From: Candidatus Omnitrophota bacterium
Lineage (GTDB): Bacteria; Omnitrophota; Gorgyraeia; Gygaellales; Profunditerraquicolaceae
Direction of reading: 5' to 3'
Assembly (NCBI GenBank): GCA_018814745.1
Contig: JAHIZC010000001.1
Span: forward strand, 1-9,935
Length of the DNA: 9,935 bases
A program made the position numbers and the translations under genes. Below the pieces are notes generated by a model. It was not told where the DNA came from and made no database searches. It saw only the letters and a program-made list of their open reading frames with translations. This document shows, one piece after another, positions 1-6,647 of this stretch (position 1 is the first letter of the stretch; every line of letters starts with the position of its first letter).

Positions 1-70
1 GCTCACGGTTTATTTTAGAACATACCGAAGCAATTCGCTCTCTAATCCTGCATAAATTAGCTTTAAGCAT
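1..70 (-). CDS. yggS: YggS/YlmE-family PLP homeostasis protein, N-terminal fragment
   Basis: An open frame starts at ATG 70-68 and runs off the left edge after 23 complete codons. The visible N-terminus contains MLKANL, then RIRERIASV, then KINRE, and the next codon begins with C, which would allow Pro. This fits the opening helix of the YggS/YlmE/PROSC family (typically xxENLxxIxxRIxxAxxxxGRxP, followed by LVAVSK, which would lie outside the window). Family members are single-domain fold-type III PLP-binding proteins that buffer pyridoxal phosphate in the cytoplasm. Context supports the call: ylmE/yggS commonly sits just after ftsZ in dcw clusters. A good promoter lies directly upstream (83-115) and leaves a leader of only about 11 bases. 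No Shine-Dalgarno sequence is visible. The identification rests on a short stretch, so it is probable rather than certain. Confidence 0.68.
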   Translation of the reverse strand, partial: MLKANLCRIRERIASVCSKINRE

Positions 71-82
71 AATTAATCAGCG

Positions 83-115
83 ATTATATTATACACGGAA
101 AAGACCTAGGGTCAA
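83..115 (-). promoter_or_regulatory. sigma70-type promoter reading left
   Basis: On the minus strand TTGACC (115-110) is followed after 16 bases by a perfect TATAAT (93-88). A second, overlapping TATAAT occupies 88-83, but its spacing to the -35 is too long. The predicted transcription start is near position 81, about 11 bases before the ATG of the partial yggS-like gene. The promoter therefore probably drives that gene independently of the mur/fts operon upstream. Hexamers and spacing are seen directly; activity is inferred. Confidence 0.72.
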
Positions 116-122
116 TTAAAAG

Positions 123-218
123 TAAGCGAGTGCACAATTTATGCCTGTCTGTCGCCTGCCTGACGGCAGTCAGGGCAGACAGGGAAGGTAGTGAACATAA
201 ATTGTATGCACGAGCTTA
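123..218. repeat. Compound imperfect palindrome with GC-rich core
   Basis: The outer arms 123-143 and 196-218 pair almost completely, broken by a two-base bulge (205-206) and a tandem G/A mismatch (128-129 with 212-213). Inside lies a separate GC-rich hairpin: 144-151 (CCTGTCTG) pairs perfectly with 176-183 (CAGACAGG). Then 155-162 pairs with 167-174 with one mismatch, closing on the loop ACGG (163-166). The core is built from CCTG/CAGG words and resembles dispersed palindromic repeats seen in many genomes. Neither strand shows a T-run directly after the stem, so it is not a standard intrinsic terminator. Likely a REP-like or small non-autonomous repeat, or a structured RNA; the class is not established. 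Confidence 0.7.
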
Positions 219-326
219 CCCCCCACCACTTTTTGAAAATATGCTTGATATAAAACCATAGGTATTACTATCCTCGCCACACCTTTTTGATAAACTCGAC
301 TTCTGTTACAAAAAGTGGTGGGGGGT
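218..326. repeat. Perfect 18-base inverted repeat with 73-base spacer
   Basis: Positions 218-235 (ACCCCCCACCACTTTTTG) are exactly the reverse complement of 309-326. The spacer 236-308 is AT-rich and has no open frame worth noting. The arm shares its edge base (218) with the neighbouring compound palindrome. Such long perfect arms around a short non-coding core resemble terminal inverted repeats of a very small non-autonomous element, but I see no clear target-site duplication. It could also form a long-loop RNA or cruciform. Confidence 0.75.
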
Positions 327-332
327 TAATTC

Positions 333-375
333 GCCCAAACAACTTACGTTCACTATTGTTCCGTAAGTTGTGGGC
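333..375 (-). terminator. Hairpin just after ftsA stop, possible 3' end signal
   Basis: On the minus strand the stem begins three bases after the ftsA stop codon. GCCCA plus CAACTTACG (375-362) pairs with CGTAAGTTG (348-340) and TGGGC (337-333), with a two-base bulge and a 13-base loop. The stem is strong, but the following sequence is not a T-run: the nearest run of five T lies about 20 bases further on. It may be a weak or factor-assisted terminator, or an mRNA-stabilising 3' hairpin for the operon. Confidence 0.42.
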
Positions 376-378
376 TCA

Positions 379-1635
379 TTAAAAGTACTCTTGGTACACT
401 TCTTTAACCCTATTTGCAGCTCTTAAGATAAGATTTCGGCTGGACTTTTTGGCAGGCGTTAGACCTCTTCTTTTATCTCCAAGCACCTCACAGATCATAC
501 CTAAAGAAGTCAAATAAGTTAGCGATTTTGTCTGGTTTAATGCGCTCTCTTCTTTTAAATAAGAAAGTAGGTGCGGGGATGCGATGCGTCCCAATTTTAC
601 CGGAACAGTAAGAGTATTCTCTAATGTCTCGATAAAACCTTCCAAGGATACGGTTCTTCCTGTAACAATAAAGGAACTTAACTCCGGGGTCTTCACTTTT
701 TTCTCGATTGCTTCTTTTATTTTCGAACAAATCATTTGAGCTTCATTACGAATAATCTCAGAAACCACTCTCTGCTTTATCGGCTTGTAAAAATCATCCT
801 TCTTCACCAGGATCTCTTTATCCTCCGGTATTTTCTCAGGGTCGGCGATGATGCCGTATGATCTTTTAATATCTTCCGCTAGATCAAAAGGCAGGTTTAA
901 CTGCTCCTTAAGTTTGGTAGTCAGACAATTACCTCCGTGCGGTAGAATCACTAGATCTTGCAGTAATCCGTCTTTAAATACTAGCAGTTCTGTCTTATCG
1001 GTCCCGATATCACAGAATAAACTTAAGCCCTTCTTACCGGAGTCCTGATTAAATATCGCTTTACTTGCGGTAAGTGGAGAAAAAGCTAAACCCCTAACCT
1101 CGTATCCTGACTGATTTATCACCCTGGTGATGCTTTGCATGGAAGATAATTTCGCACAGATCAATAAAAGGTCTACTTCCAGATTATGACTGTATAGCCC
1201 CTGCGGGCTAATCAGCTTCTTCTTGGAATCTATGCCGTAGCTGATCGGCATGGTGTGAATTATTTCATCCTCGAGGTTTGAACCGAGTATCCGCGCCTGC
1301 TCATTAACCTTATCGATATCCGATCTAGTGATTACTTTATTCCCTCTCTCCGCCAAAGGTATGATCGCATGGCTTTGCTTGAAAGTAATATCCGCTCCGG
1401 AGATATTCGTATAGACCGACTTGATATTTATACCGGATTTATTTTTCAGATTCTTCAAGACCCTGCCTGCGCCATCGATCACTTCGGTAGAATTAATTAT
1501 TGATCCGTTCTTTATCCCTTTCGAAGGCAGATAATCAAAAAAAAGCTTGCTGATCCGCCGGTTATTCACCCGGGCCAGAACGGCTGAAATTTTACTCGAA
1601 CCTAGCTCTATTGCACAGATATAATTATTTAGCAT
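379..1635 (-). CDS. ftsA: Cell division protein FtsA (divergent)
   Basis: FtsA is the actin-like protein that ties FtsZ filaments to the cytoplasmic membrane and recruits later divisome proteins. This 418-residue product has the expected length and layout. A phosphate-1 motif lies near residues 8-16 (AIELGSSKI), the 1C/SHS2-type region at about 80-160, phosphate-2 near 209-217 (DIGTDKTEL) and a connect-2 helix near 372-385 (LTYLTSLGMI). A basic amphipathic C-terminal helix (about 398-418) should act as the membrane-targeting tail. Phosphate-2 lacks the usual GG pair and the adenosine motif reads VTGRTVSLEG (324-333) instead of a TGGG-type loop, so nucleotide binding may be weakened. The start overlaps the ftsQ stop by 11 bases and has no visible Shine-Dalgarno sequence, so translation is probably coupled to ftsQ. 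ftsZ does not follow. Family assignment is confident from sequence and position. Confidence 0.9.
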   Translation of the reverse strand: MLNNYICAIELGSSKISAVLARVNNRRISKLFFDYLPSKGIKNGSIINSTEVIDGAGRVLKNLKNKSGINIKSVYTNISGADITFKQSHAIIPLAERGNKVITRSDIDKVNEQARILGSNLEDEIIHTMPISYGIDSKKKLISPQGLYSHNLEVDLLLICAKLSSMQSITRVINQSGYEVRGLAFSPLTASKAIFNQDSGKKGLSLFCDIGTDKTELLVFKDGLLQDLVILPHGGNCLTTKLKEQLNLPFDLAEDIKRSYGIIADPEKIPEDKEILVKKDDFYKPIKQRVVSEIIRNEAQMICSKIKEAIEKKVKTPELSSFIVTGRTVSLEGFIETLENTLTVPVKLGRIASPHLLSYLKEESALNQTKSLTYLTSLGMICEVLGDKRRGLTPAKKSSRNLILRAANRVKEVYQEYF

Positions 1636-2362
1636 CGATGTATTTTATCACTGGAGCTTTGAATCGCAAATCAATATATTTTATCTCGGTTAATTTATTT
1701 CTCGATTGGGCAAAGAGATTACCTAGAATATCCAGCCTTCTGCCTATTTCATCCTGCGCTAACCTTACCTCAATATTATCTATAGAGACCAGTATTTTAC
1801 TCAGATCCTTCAGATCAATCGTCTTGATCATATAATTACTGAGCACCCTGTTCTTCTTGAATTCTTTGAGCAGCTCAAGGGCTAATTGAATCTCTTTCGT
1901 ATTATATCTTCTCCCTGACTTAGGACCGAAAATCTTAGTCTCTAAACCCACAATTATCGGCAGTCCGCCATCCTCTATCAGGATCGGGTCATGGAAAAGC
2001 GTCCCTTGCCCATCAAGAACAAAATATTTATATAGTTTCACCAATGCCAGCGGTGAACGTTTTAGGAAATTTACGAATATGCGGTTAGGCAAAACCCTGA
2101 CTATCCTGATATTGCTGCATTCAGGAAAAGATTTCAGTGCATATTCAGATTCTTTAACTAAATCTATGCTAAATATATTCTTTCCTTTTAAGTAGGAAAA
2201 ATCTATTTCTACGGGATCCTTGATGATCACTTCAGTTACCCGGAAGTATTGTGCATTCCTCACTGACTTCCAGGCATAACCCAAAGCAAAACACACAACA
2301 ACCGGGAGCAAGAACACAATCAATAATAATTTAATCGGCAGTTTAAACTTTCTTTTTTTCAT
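1625..2362 (-). CDS. ftsQ: Cell division protein FtsQ/DivIB
   Basis: FtsQ is a bitopic membrane protein that links early and late divisome parts through FtsB and FtsL. The 245-residue product starts with a short basic cytoplasmic tail (KKRKFK) and has one membrane segment at about 10-30. A POTRA domain follows at about 40-104, beginning FRVTEVII and including LPNRIFVNFLKRSP. A beta-rich FtsQ domain extends to a C-terminal KYIDLRFKAPVI strand near 228-239, the family's typical ending. The reading frame overlaps the ddl 3' end by 20 bases, and only a weak GAG lies upstream of the ATG, so coupling to ddl is likely. The length is close to the family norm and nothing is missing. Confidence 0.92.
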   Translation of the reverse strand: MKKRKFKLPIKLLLIVFLLPVVVCFALGYAWKSVRNAQYFRVTEVIIKDPVEIDFSYLKGKNIFSIDLVKESEYALKSFPECSNIRIVRVLPNRIFVNFLKRSPLALVKLYKYFVLDGQGTLFHDPILIEDGGLPIIVGLETKIFGPKSGRRYNTKEIQLALELLKEFKKNRVLSNYMIKTIDLKDLSKILVSIDNIEVRLAQDEIGRRLDILGNLFAQSRNKLTEIKYIDLRFKAPVIKYIDAK

Positions 2363-3284
2363 ATGCTAACTCAATCAACCTCAGACATAATTGATTAAAC
2401 TCTATACCTACTGACTTCGCTGCCTTAGGCAGAAGACTGATCTCTGTAAGCCCCGGGATAGTATTGACTTCCAGGATGTAAGGCAGGTTATCCGTACTTA
2501 AAATTATATCCACCCTTGAGAAACCCGAGCAGCCTAGCAGCAGATGAGATAACAAAGCCGCTTCTTTGACTTTTTTGGCCAACTTCAGATCCAACTTTGC
2601 CGGAACAATATATCTGGTCATCCCCGGCTGATATTTAGCCTGAAAATCAAAGAATCGCTTTTTCGGAATGATCTCTATCACCGGCAGGGCATAATCACCT
2701 AATATCCCGACGGTCAACTCTCTGCCTGCAATATATTTCTCCGCAATCACCTTCCGGTCAAAAACAAAAGCCTGCTTCAGCGCTTGATCAAGATCTTTGC
2801 GATCATGGATGATCGACAGGCCGATGCTGGAACCTTGGGTTGCAGGCTTTATCACTAACGGCATCCCTAAGTTATGAAGGTATTTCCAACTCCTGCTGTA
2901 AGAGGATCTCCCTATAACCAAGGATTGCGGCACATAGAGGCCGTAAGTCTTAAATATCGCGCGTGAAGCAATCTTATCCATCGCCAGTTTGCTTGCTGCG
3001 ACTCCGGAGCCCGTATAAGGTATTTTTAATTTTTCGAGTATACTTTGTACTTGCCCGTCTTCTCCGAAGCGCCCGTGTAAAGCTACGAAAGCACAATTAA
3101 GTTTAGCGGACCTCAACAGCCTGGTGCTATCCTGAATATTATCTGTCTTGATATCTATCGACGTTACATCTATATCGGAATCTGCGAGGGCGCGATATAC
3201 TGCCTCCCCGGATTTTAGCGAGATCTCTCTCTCTGATGAAGCACCCCCCATCAAAACCCCTACCTTACCGAAATTCAGCGCCAT
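2343..3284 (-). CDS. ddl: D-alanine--D-alanine ligase
   Basis: Ddl joins two D-alanines with ATP in the cytoplasm; MurF then adds the dipeptide to the UDP-MurNAc peptide. The 313-residue ATP-grasp protein shows the N-terminal MGGASSEREISLKSG segment (12-26), HGRFGEDGQVQ (70-80), PYTGSG (89-94), KPATQGSSIG (146-155) and the metal/ATP site EVNTIPGLTEISLLPK (272-287). The omega-loop pair Lys217-Tyr218 matches the Lys-Tyr pair of E. coli DdlB (215-216), which favours D-Ala-D-Ala over D-Ala-D-Lac. Two nearby loop tyrosines of DdlB are Phe here (212 and 214). The ATG overlaps the end of murB by 10 bases and has a GGAG eight bases upstream (3293-3296), which supports this start. Confidence 0.95.
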   Translation of the reverse strand: MALNFGKVGVLMGGASSEREISLKSGEAVYRALADSDIDVTSIDIKTDNIQDSTRLLRSAKLNCAFVALHGRFGEDGQVQSILEKLKIPYTGSGVAASKLAMDKIASRAIFKTYGLYVPQSLVIGRSSYSRSWKYLHNLGMPLVIKPATQGSSIGLSIIHDRKDLDQALKQAFVFDRKVIAEKYIAGRELTVGILGDYALPVIEIIPKKRFFDFQAKYQPGMTRYIVPAKLDLKLAKKVKEAALLSHLLLGCSGFSRVDIILSTDNLPYILEVNTIPGLTEISLLPKAAKSVGIEFNQLCLRLIELAYEKKKV

Positions 3285-4177
3285 ATCTTTATCTCCGGCT
3301 CAAGCTCTATATTAAACTTGTCCTTTACTCTTCTTCTGATTAAACTGATCAGTTTTATTACATCAGTAGAGCTTGCCTTATTTTTATTTAAAATAAAATT
3401 TGCGTGTTTAGGAGATACATAGGCATCCCCGATTCTTCTTCCCTTTAAACCGCACTGCTCGATCAACTTACCGGCAGGAGATCCGGAAGTAGGATTTTTA
3501 AATATACTGCCGGCAGAGAGGGCTAAATCGCCCTGGCTGCTCCTGCGGGCTTTCAGGTATTCGCATATTGTGTTTTGAATTTCTTTTTTCTTCTTTTTAC
3601 ACAGCCTTAAACGCGCATTTATGATTATATATCTCTGCAGGCTCGATCCACGATAAACAAATCGTATATTCTTTCTATCTAGTTTTTTTATATTCCCGTG
3701 ATAATCTGCTACCGTAACATTTTCTACAATATCAGCTATCTTCTTCCCCCAGGCCCCTGCATTCATCGCCAGGGCTCCTCCTAATGTCCCGGGGATACCG
3801 ATCAAAAATTCTAATCCCGAAAGGCCATGCCTCGCTGCTCCAGAGACCATCCGGTTTAAACTAAATCCGCTCCCTGCTTCCAGGTATTGCTGACTATAGG
3901 AAATCTTCTTAAAATAAGCCGTACTTAAACTCAGCACTATCGCCTCCAGCCCCTTATCATCGACCAGGATATTACTGCCTGCACCGACTATAAATACAGG
4001 AATATTATATTTTTTCGCCGAAATCAATACGAGCTTCAAATCGGCGATATCTTTAGGTTGAATAAAAAATTTTGCCGCTCCGCCGATCCTAAAGCTAGTA
4101 TGCCTTTTTAAGGATTCTTTAAACCTTACTCTTCCCTTTATCTCGTTAAAAATATCACTCTTTTTATATTTTCTCAT
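3275..4177 (-). CDS. murB: UDP-N-acetylenolpyruvoylglucosamine reductase MurB
   Basis: MurB reduces UDP-GlcNAc-enolpyruvate to UDP-MurNAc with NADPH, using bound FAD. At 300 residues it is the shorter, type II form. FAD-binding motifs are SFRIGG (28-33), VGAGSN (64-69) and GIPGTLGGALAMNAGA (127-142). The substrate-site YRGSS (175-179) follows. The catalytic serine that protonates the substrate is Ser224 in AGSIFKNP. The C-terminal LEPEIKIW carries the conserved Glu294. The gene starts five bases after the murC stop and has no Shine-Dalgarno sequence, so it probably relies on reinitiation. In E. coli murB lies outside the dcw cluster; its place between murC and ddl is usual in other phyla. Confidence 0.95.
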   Translation of the reverse strand: MRKYKKSDIFNEIKGRVRFKESLKRHTSFRIGGAAKFFIQPKDIADLKLVLISAKKYNIPVFIVGAGSNILVDDKGLEAIVLSLSTAYFKKISYSQQYLEAGSGFSLNRMVSGAARHGLSGLEFLIGIPGTLGGALAMNAGAWGKKIADIVENVTVADYHGNIKKLDRKNIRFVYRGSSLQRYIIINARLRLCKKKKKEIQNTICEYLKARRSSQGDLALSAGSIFKNPTSGSPAGKLIEQCGLKGRRIGDAYVSPKHANFILNKNKASSTDVIKLISLIRRRVKDKFNIELEPEIKIWR

Positions 4178-4182
4178 ATTTT

Positions 4183-5547
4183 TTAACGGGATTTAATTTT
4201 TTCCACCAATTCATCGCAAATCCTTATGATATCTCCCGCGCCTAACGTAACCACTAAATCTCCGGGTTTAATAATCTCTAAGATGCGCCCGACGATCTCA
4301 TCTATTGGTAAAAATTCGATATCCTTATCTTGCGCATTTTCCTTTATTTTATAATGCAGCTTCATTCCATTTATGCCCTCTATCGGAAGCTCACCCGCAG
4401 GATATATATCGGTGGTGATAATGTAACCTGCCAGGTCAAACGATTTTGCGAACTGATCCAGAAGTAACTTCGTCCTGCTGTAACGGTGGGGCTGAAATAC
4501 GGCGATGATCCTTTTTTTCTTTAGGCCCTTGAGCGCTTCCAGCGTTGCCTTTATCTCCGTGGGATGGTGCGCATAATCGTCGATCACTAAAAGGTCGTTT
4601 CTGTTGAGTTTAACTTCAAGCCTGCGGCGCGCTCCTCGATAATTAGCTAAGGTTTTTTTTATGAATTCCGTCTCTATCCCCAACTCAACGCCTAAGGCAA
4701 TCGCTGAGAGGGCATTAGAGATGTTATGCATCCCTCCCAGAGCAAGATGAAATCTACCGATAGACGTATCTTTAAAGAAACAATCAAATTCCGAAGTCAA
4801 GCCTTTGACTTCTATATTCTTCGGGTAAAACTGGGCACTCTCTTTCATGCCAAAAGAAAGCTGCCGCTTTTTATAGGCCTTTAAAAGTTTTTTTAAGTTC
4901 TTATCATCCTCGCAATAAAAAACACAGCCCTCATTTTCTGTCTTCTCAATAAATTCCTTGAAGGCATCCATCTCTTTTTCGAATGTTTGGTAATAATCCA
5001 GATGCTCATAATCGATATTGGTGATGATTGAGTATTTGGGTTTAAAATATAAAAACGATCCGTCTGATTCATCGGCTTCAGCTACAAAGAACTTTCCTTT
5101 TCCTAAACAGGCACTGGCATCAATATTACGTAAAATTCCGCCTATAGCTACAGTCGGAAAAAGATCGGCTTGGATTAAAAGATAAGAGATTAATGAAGTG
5201 ATGGTGGTCTTTCCGTGGCTGCCGGCAATGGAAATAACCGTTTTATCTTCCATTAATCTTGCAAGCGCCTGGGCCCGCTTCAGGATCGGAATCCCTCTTT
5301 TTTTTGTCTCGGCTATCTCCGGATTATGCTCTTTTATCGCCGAGGAATAAATTACGTAATCTACATCTTTTAAATTTTCCGGGCTATGCCCGGTATATAT
5401 CCTTGCGCCTTGGTTTTTAAGTTCTTTGGTTACCAGGTTTTCTCTGATGTCAGAACCGCTCACTCTATCTCCGTTATGCAGGAGCAGCTTGGCGATTCCG
5501 CTCATTCCGATTCCGCCGATACCAATTAAATAATAATGTTTATCCAT
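4183..5547 (-). CDS. murC: UDP-N-acetylmuramate--L-alanine ligase MurC
   Basis: MurC adds L-alanine to UDP-MurNAc with ATP, the first step of stem-peptide assembly in the cytoplasm. All three Mur-ligase domains are present in 454 residues. The Rossmann N-domain opens IGIGGIGMSG (8-17). The ATPase domain has the P-loop GSHGKTT (109-115), EADESDGS (157-164), the HLDYY segment (182-186) and GGMHNISNAL (271-280). The C-domain has DDYAHHPTEI (323-332), QPHRYSR (352-358) and TLGAGDI (434-440). DDYAHHP together with HRYSR separates MurC from MurD, MurE and MurF. The ATG lies eight bases after the murG stop. The only upstream purine stretch (AAAGG, 13 bases away) is too distant to be a good ribosome site. 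Confidence 0.96.
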   Translation of the reverse strand: MDKHYYLIGIGGIGMSGIAKLLLHNGDRVSGSDIRENLVTKELKNQGARIYTGHSPENLKDVDYVIYSSAIKEHNPEIAETKKRGIPILKRAQALARLMEDKTVISIAGSHGKTTITSLISYLLIQADLFPTVAIGGILRNIDASACLGKGKFFVAEADESDGSFLYFKPKYSIITNIDYEHLDYYQTFEKEMDAFKEFIEKTENEGCVFYCEDDKNLKKLLKAYKKRQLSFGMKESAQFYPKNIEVKGLTSEFDCFFKDTSIGRFHLALGGMHNISNALSAIALGVELGIETEFIKKTLANYRGARRRLEVKLNRNDLLVIDDYAHHPTEIKATLEALKGLKKKRIIAVFQPHRYSRTKLLLDQFAKSFDLAGYIITTDIYPAGELPIEGINGMKLHYKIKENAQDKDIEFLPIDEIVGRILEIIKPGDLVVTLGAGDIIRICDELVEKIKSR

Positions 5548-5555
5548 TTTTTAAT

Positions 5556-6647
5556 TTAGGCCTTTAGTAAAGATAACGCCTGATCGACAAGCAAATTACC
5601 CGCATCAAACATTTTTATTTTACGGTAAGCGGAACGCATAGAATCACATCTTTGGGGATTACTTATCAATCCCTCCAGCAATTCTCTAAACATCTGTGGA
5701 TTTAGTTTATTTTCATCGATTACAACCGCCGCACCTAAATCTTGCAGGATCTGCGCATTTTTTAACTGATGACTATAGGCAAAGGGGTAAGGTATGATCA
5801 ACGCAGGTATGGAAAATTTCACTAGCTCCGTAATCGTGCTAGCTCCTGCCCTGGAGACTACCAGATCAGAGATACTATAAGCATACTCTATCTCTTTTAA
5901 GAAAACAATTGATTTGAATTTTATTTCTAAATTCTTATACTCGCCGGTTATGAGATCGTAGTCTTTATTCCCGGTTATATGGATTATCTGCAGGCTATAC
6001 TTATCTGTCAGCAAAGCCAATGCCTCTAAGAAGACGCGATTGATTATCCGGCTTCCCTGGCTCCCTCCGATCACTAAAACCGTAAATTTATCCGCGTCAA
6101 AATCAAAGAAATCCAGGGCTCTACACCTCTCTACCGCTTTTAGATTCTGACGCAGAGGATTGCCGGTAAAGACAAATTTATTCTTACTCAGCTTAAAAAA
6201 ACTACTGCTATTATGAAAAGATATTGCGATTTTATCTACAAAACGGGCAAGAAAACTATTAGCCCGGCCGGGTACCACATTCTGCTCATGGATCATTGTC
6301 TTTATCCTGAGTAACCAAGCAAATAATACCGTAGGAAGTGAGTAAATCGTACCGAAACCAACTACGATCTCAGGGTGAAACCTGATCAGAATCCACAGGC
6401 TATCCAATGATCCCTTGACGTATTTTAGCAGCGCGATAAGATTATTTAAGCTTATTCTTGGACTAAATCTAACCAAAGGGATATACCTTATTCTATGGCC
6501 GATTACACCTATCTGATTACTGGTCGAAGAATGCGGCATCACCAAGAGGGTCTCTGCTCCACTCTTTTTCTGCTTAAAGGCATCTAAAAAACTGACAGCG
6601 GGAAATATGTGGCCGCCGCTGCTTCCGGTAACCGCTAAAACTCTCAT
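5556..6647 (-). CDS. murG: Lipid II synthase MurG (GlcNAc transferase)
   Basis: MurG transfers GlcNAc from UDP-GlcNAc to lipid I at the inner face of the cytoplasmic membrane, giving lipid II. The 363-residue GT-B protein has the N-domain loop TGSSGGHIFPA (7-17) with the conserved His13, and HEQNVVPGRAN (120-130). The C-domain UDP site comprises GGSQGS (194-199), RAGASTITE (266-274) and SHQLKNA (292-298). The second glycine loop, usually GxGGYxS, reads GFGTIYS (98-104). The ATG shares ATGA with the ftsW stop (4-base overlap) and has AGGAG seven bases upstream (6655-6659), so the start is well supported. Confidence 0.95.
   Translation of the reverse strand: MRVLAVTGSSGGHIFPAVSFLDAFKQKKSGAETLLVMPHSSTSNQIGVIGHRIRYIPLVRFSPRISLNNLIALLKYVKGSLDSLWILIRFHPEIVVGFGTIYSLPTVLFAWLLRIKTMIHEQNVVPGRANSFLARFVDKIAISFHNSSSFFKLSKNKFVFTGNPLRQNLKAVERCRALDFFDFDADKFTVLVIGGSQGSRIINRVFLEALALLTDKYSLQIIHITGNKDYDLITGEYKNLEIKFKSIVFLKEIEYAYSISDLVVSRAGASTITELVKFSIPALIIPYPFAYSHQLKNAQILQDLGAAVVIDENKLNPQMFRELLEGLISNPQRCDSMRSAYRKIKMFDAGNLLVDQALSLLKA

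Larger units (their letters stand above)
71..378. other. Non-coding ftsA-yggS intergenic region rich in inverted repeats
   Basis: This 308-base stretch has no credible coding frame on either strand. From right to left it contains a hairpin just after the ftsA stop (333-375), a wide inverted repeat with a perfect 18-base arm (218-326), a long compound hairpin (123-218) and a leftward promoter (83-115). The first three tile the region almost end to end. It occupies the place where ftsZ stands in most dcw clusters; no remnant of ftsZ is recognisable. Confidence 0.8.

Noticed and set aside
123..326. CRISPR array
   Set aside because: The repeats are inverted rather than direct, are not regularly spaced and show no spacers or cas genes.
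488..730. Second minus-strand frame of 80 codons
   Set aside because: Out-of-frame shadow within ftsA, with no recognisable motif.
848..1048. Plus-strand open frame of 66 codons
   Set aside because: It lies wholly inside ftsA on the opposite strand and has no family signature or ribosome site.
1611..1835. Plus-strand open frame of 74 codons
   Set aside because: Antisense shadow of ftsQ and the ftsA start; its composition only mirrors the real gene.
2343..3284. Vancomycin-type D-Ala-D-Lac ligase
   Set aside because: The omega-loop Lys-Tyr pair of D-Ala-D-Ala ligases is present and the gene sits in a housekeeping operon without vanH or vanX.
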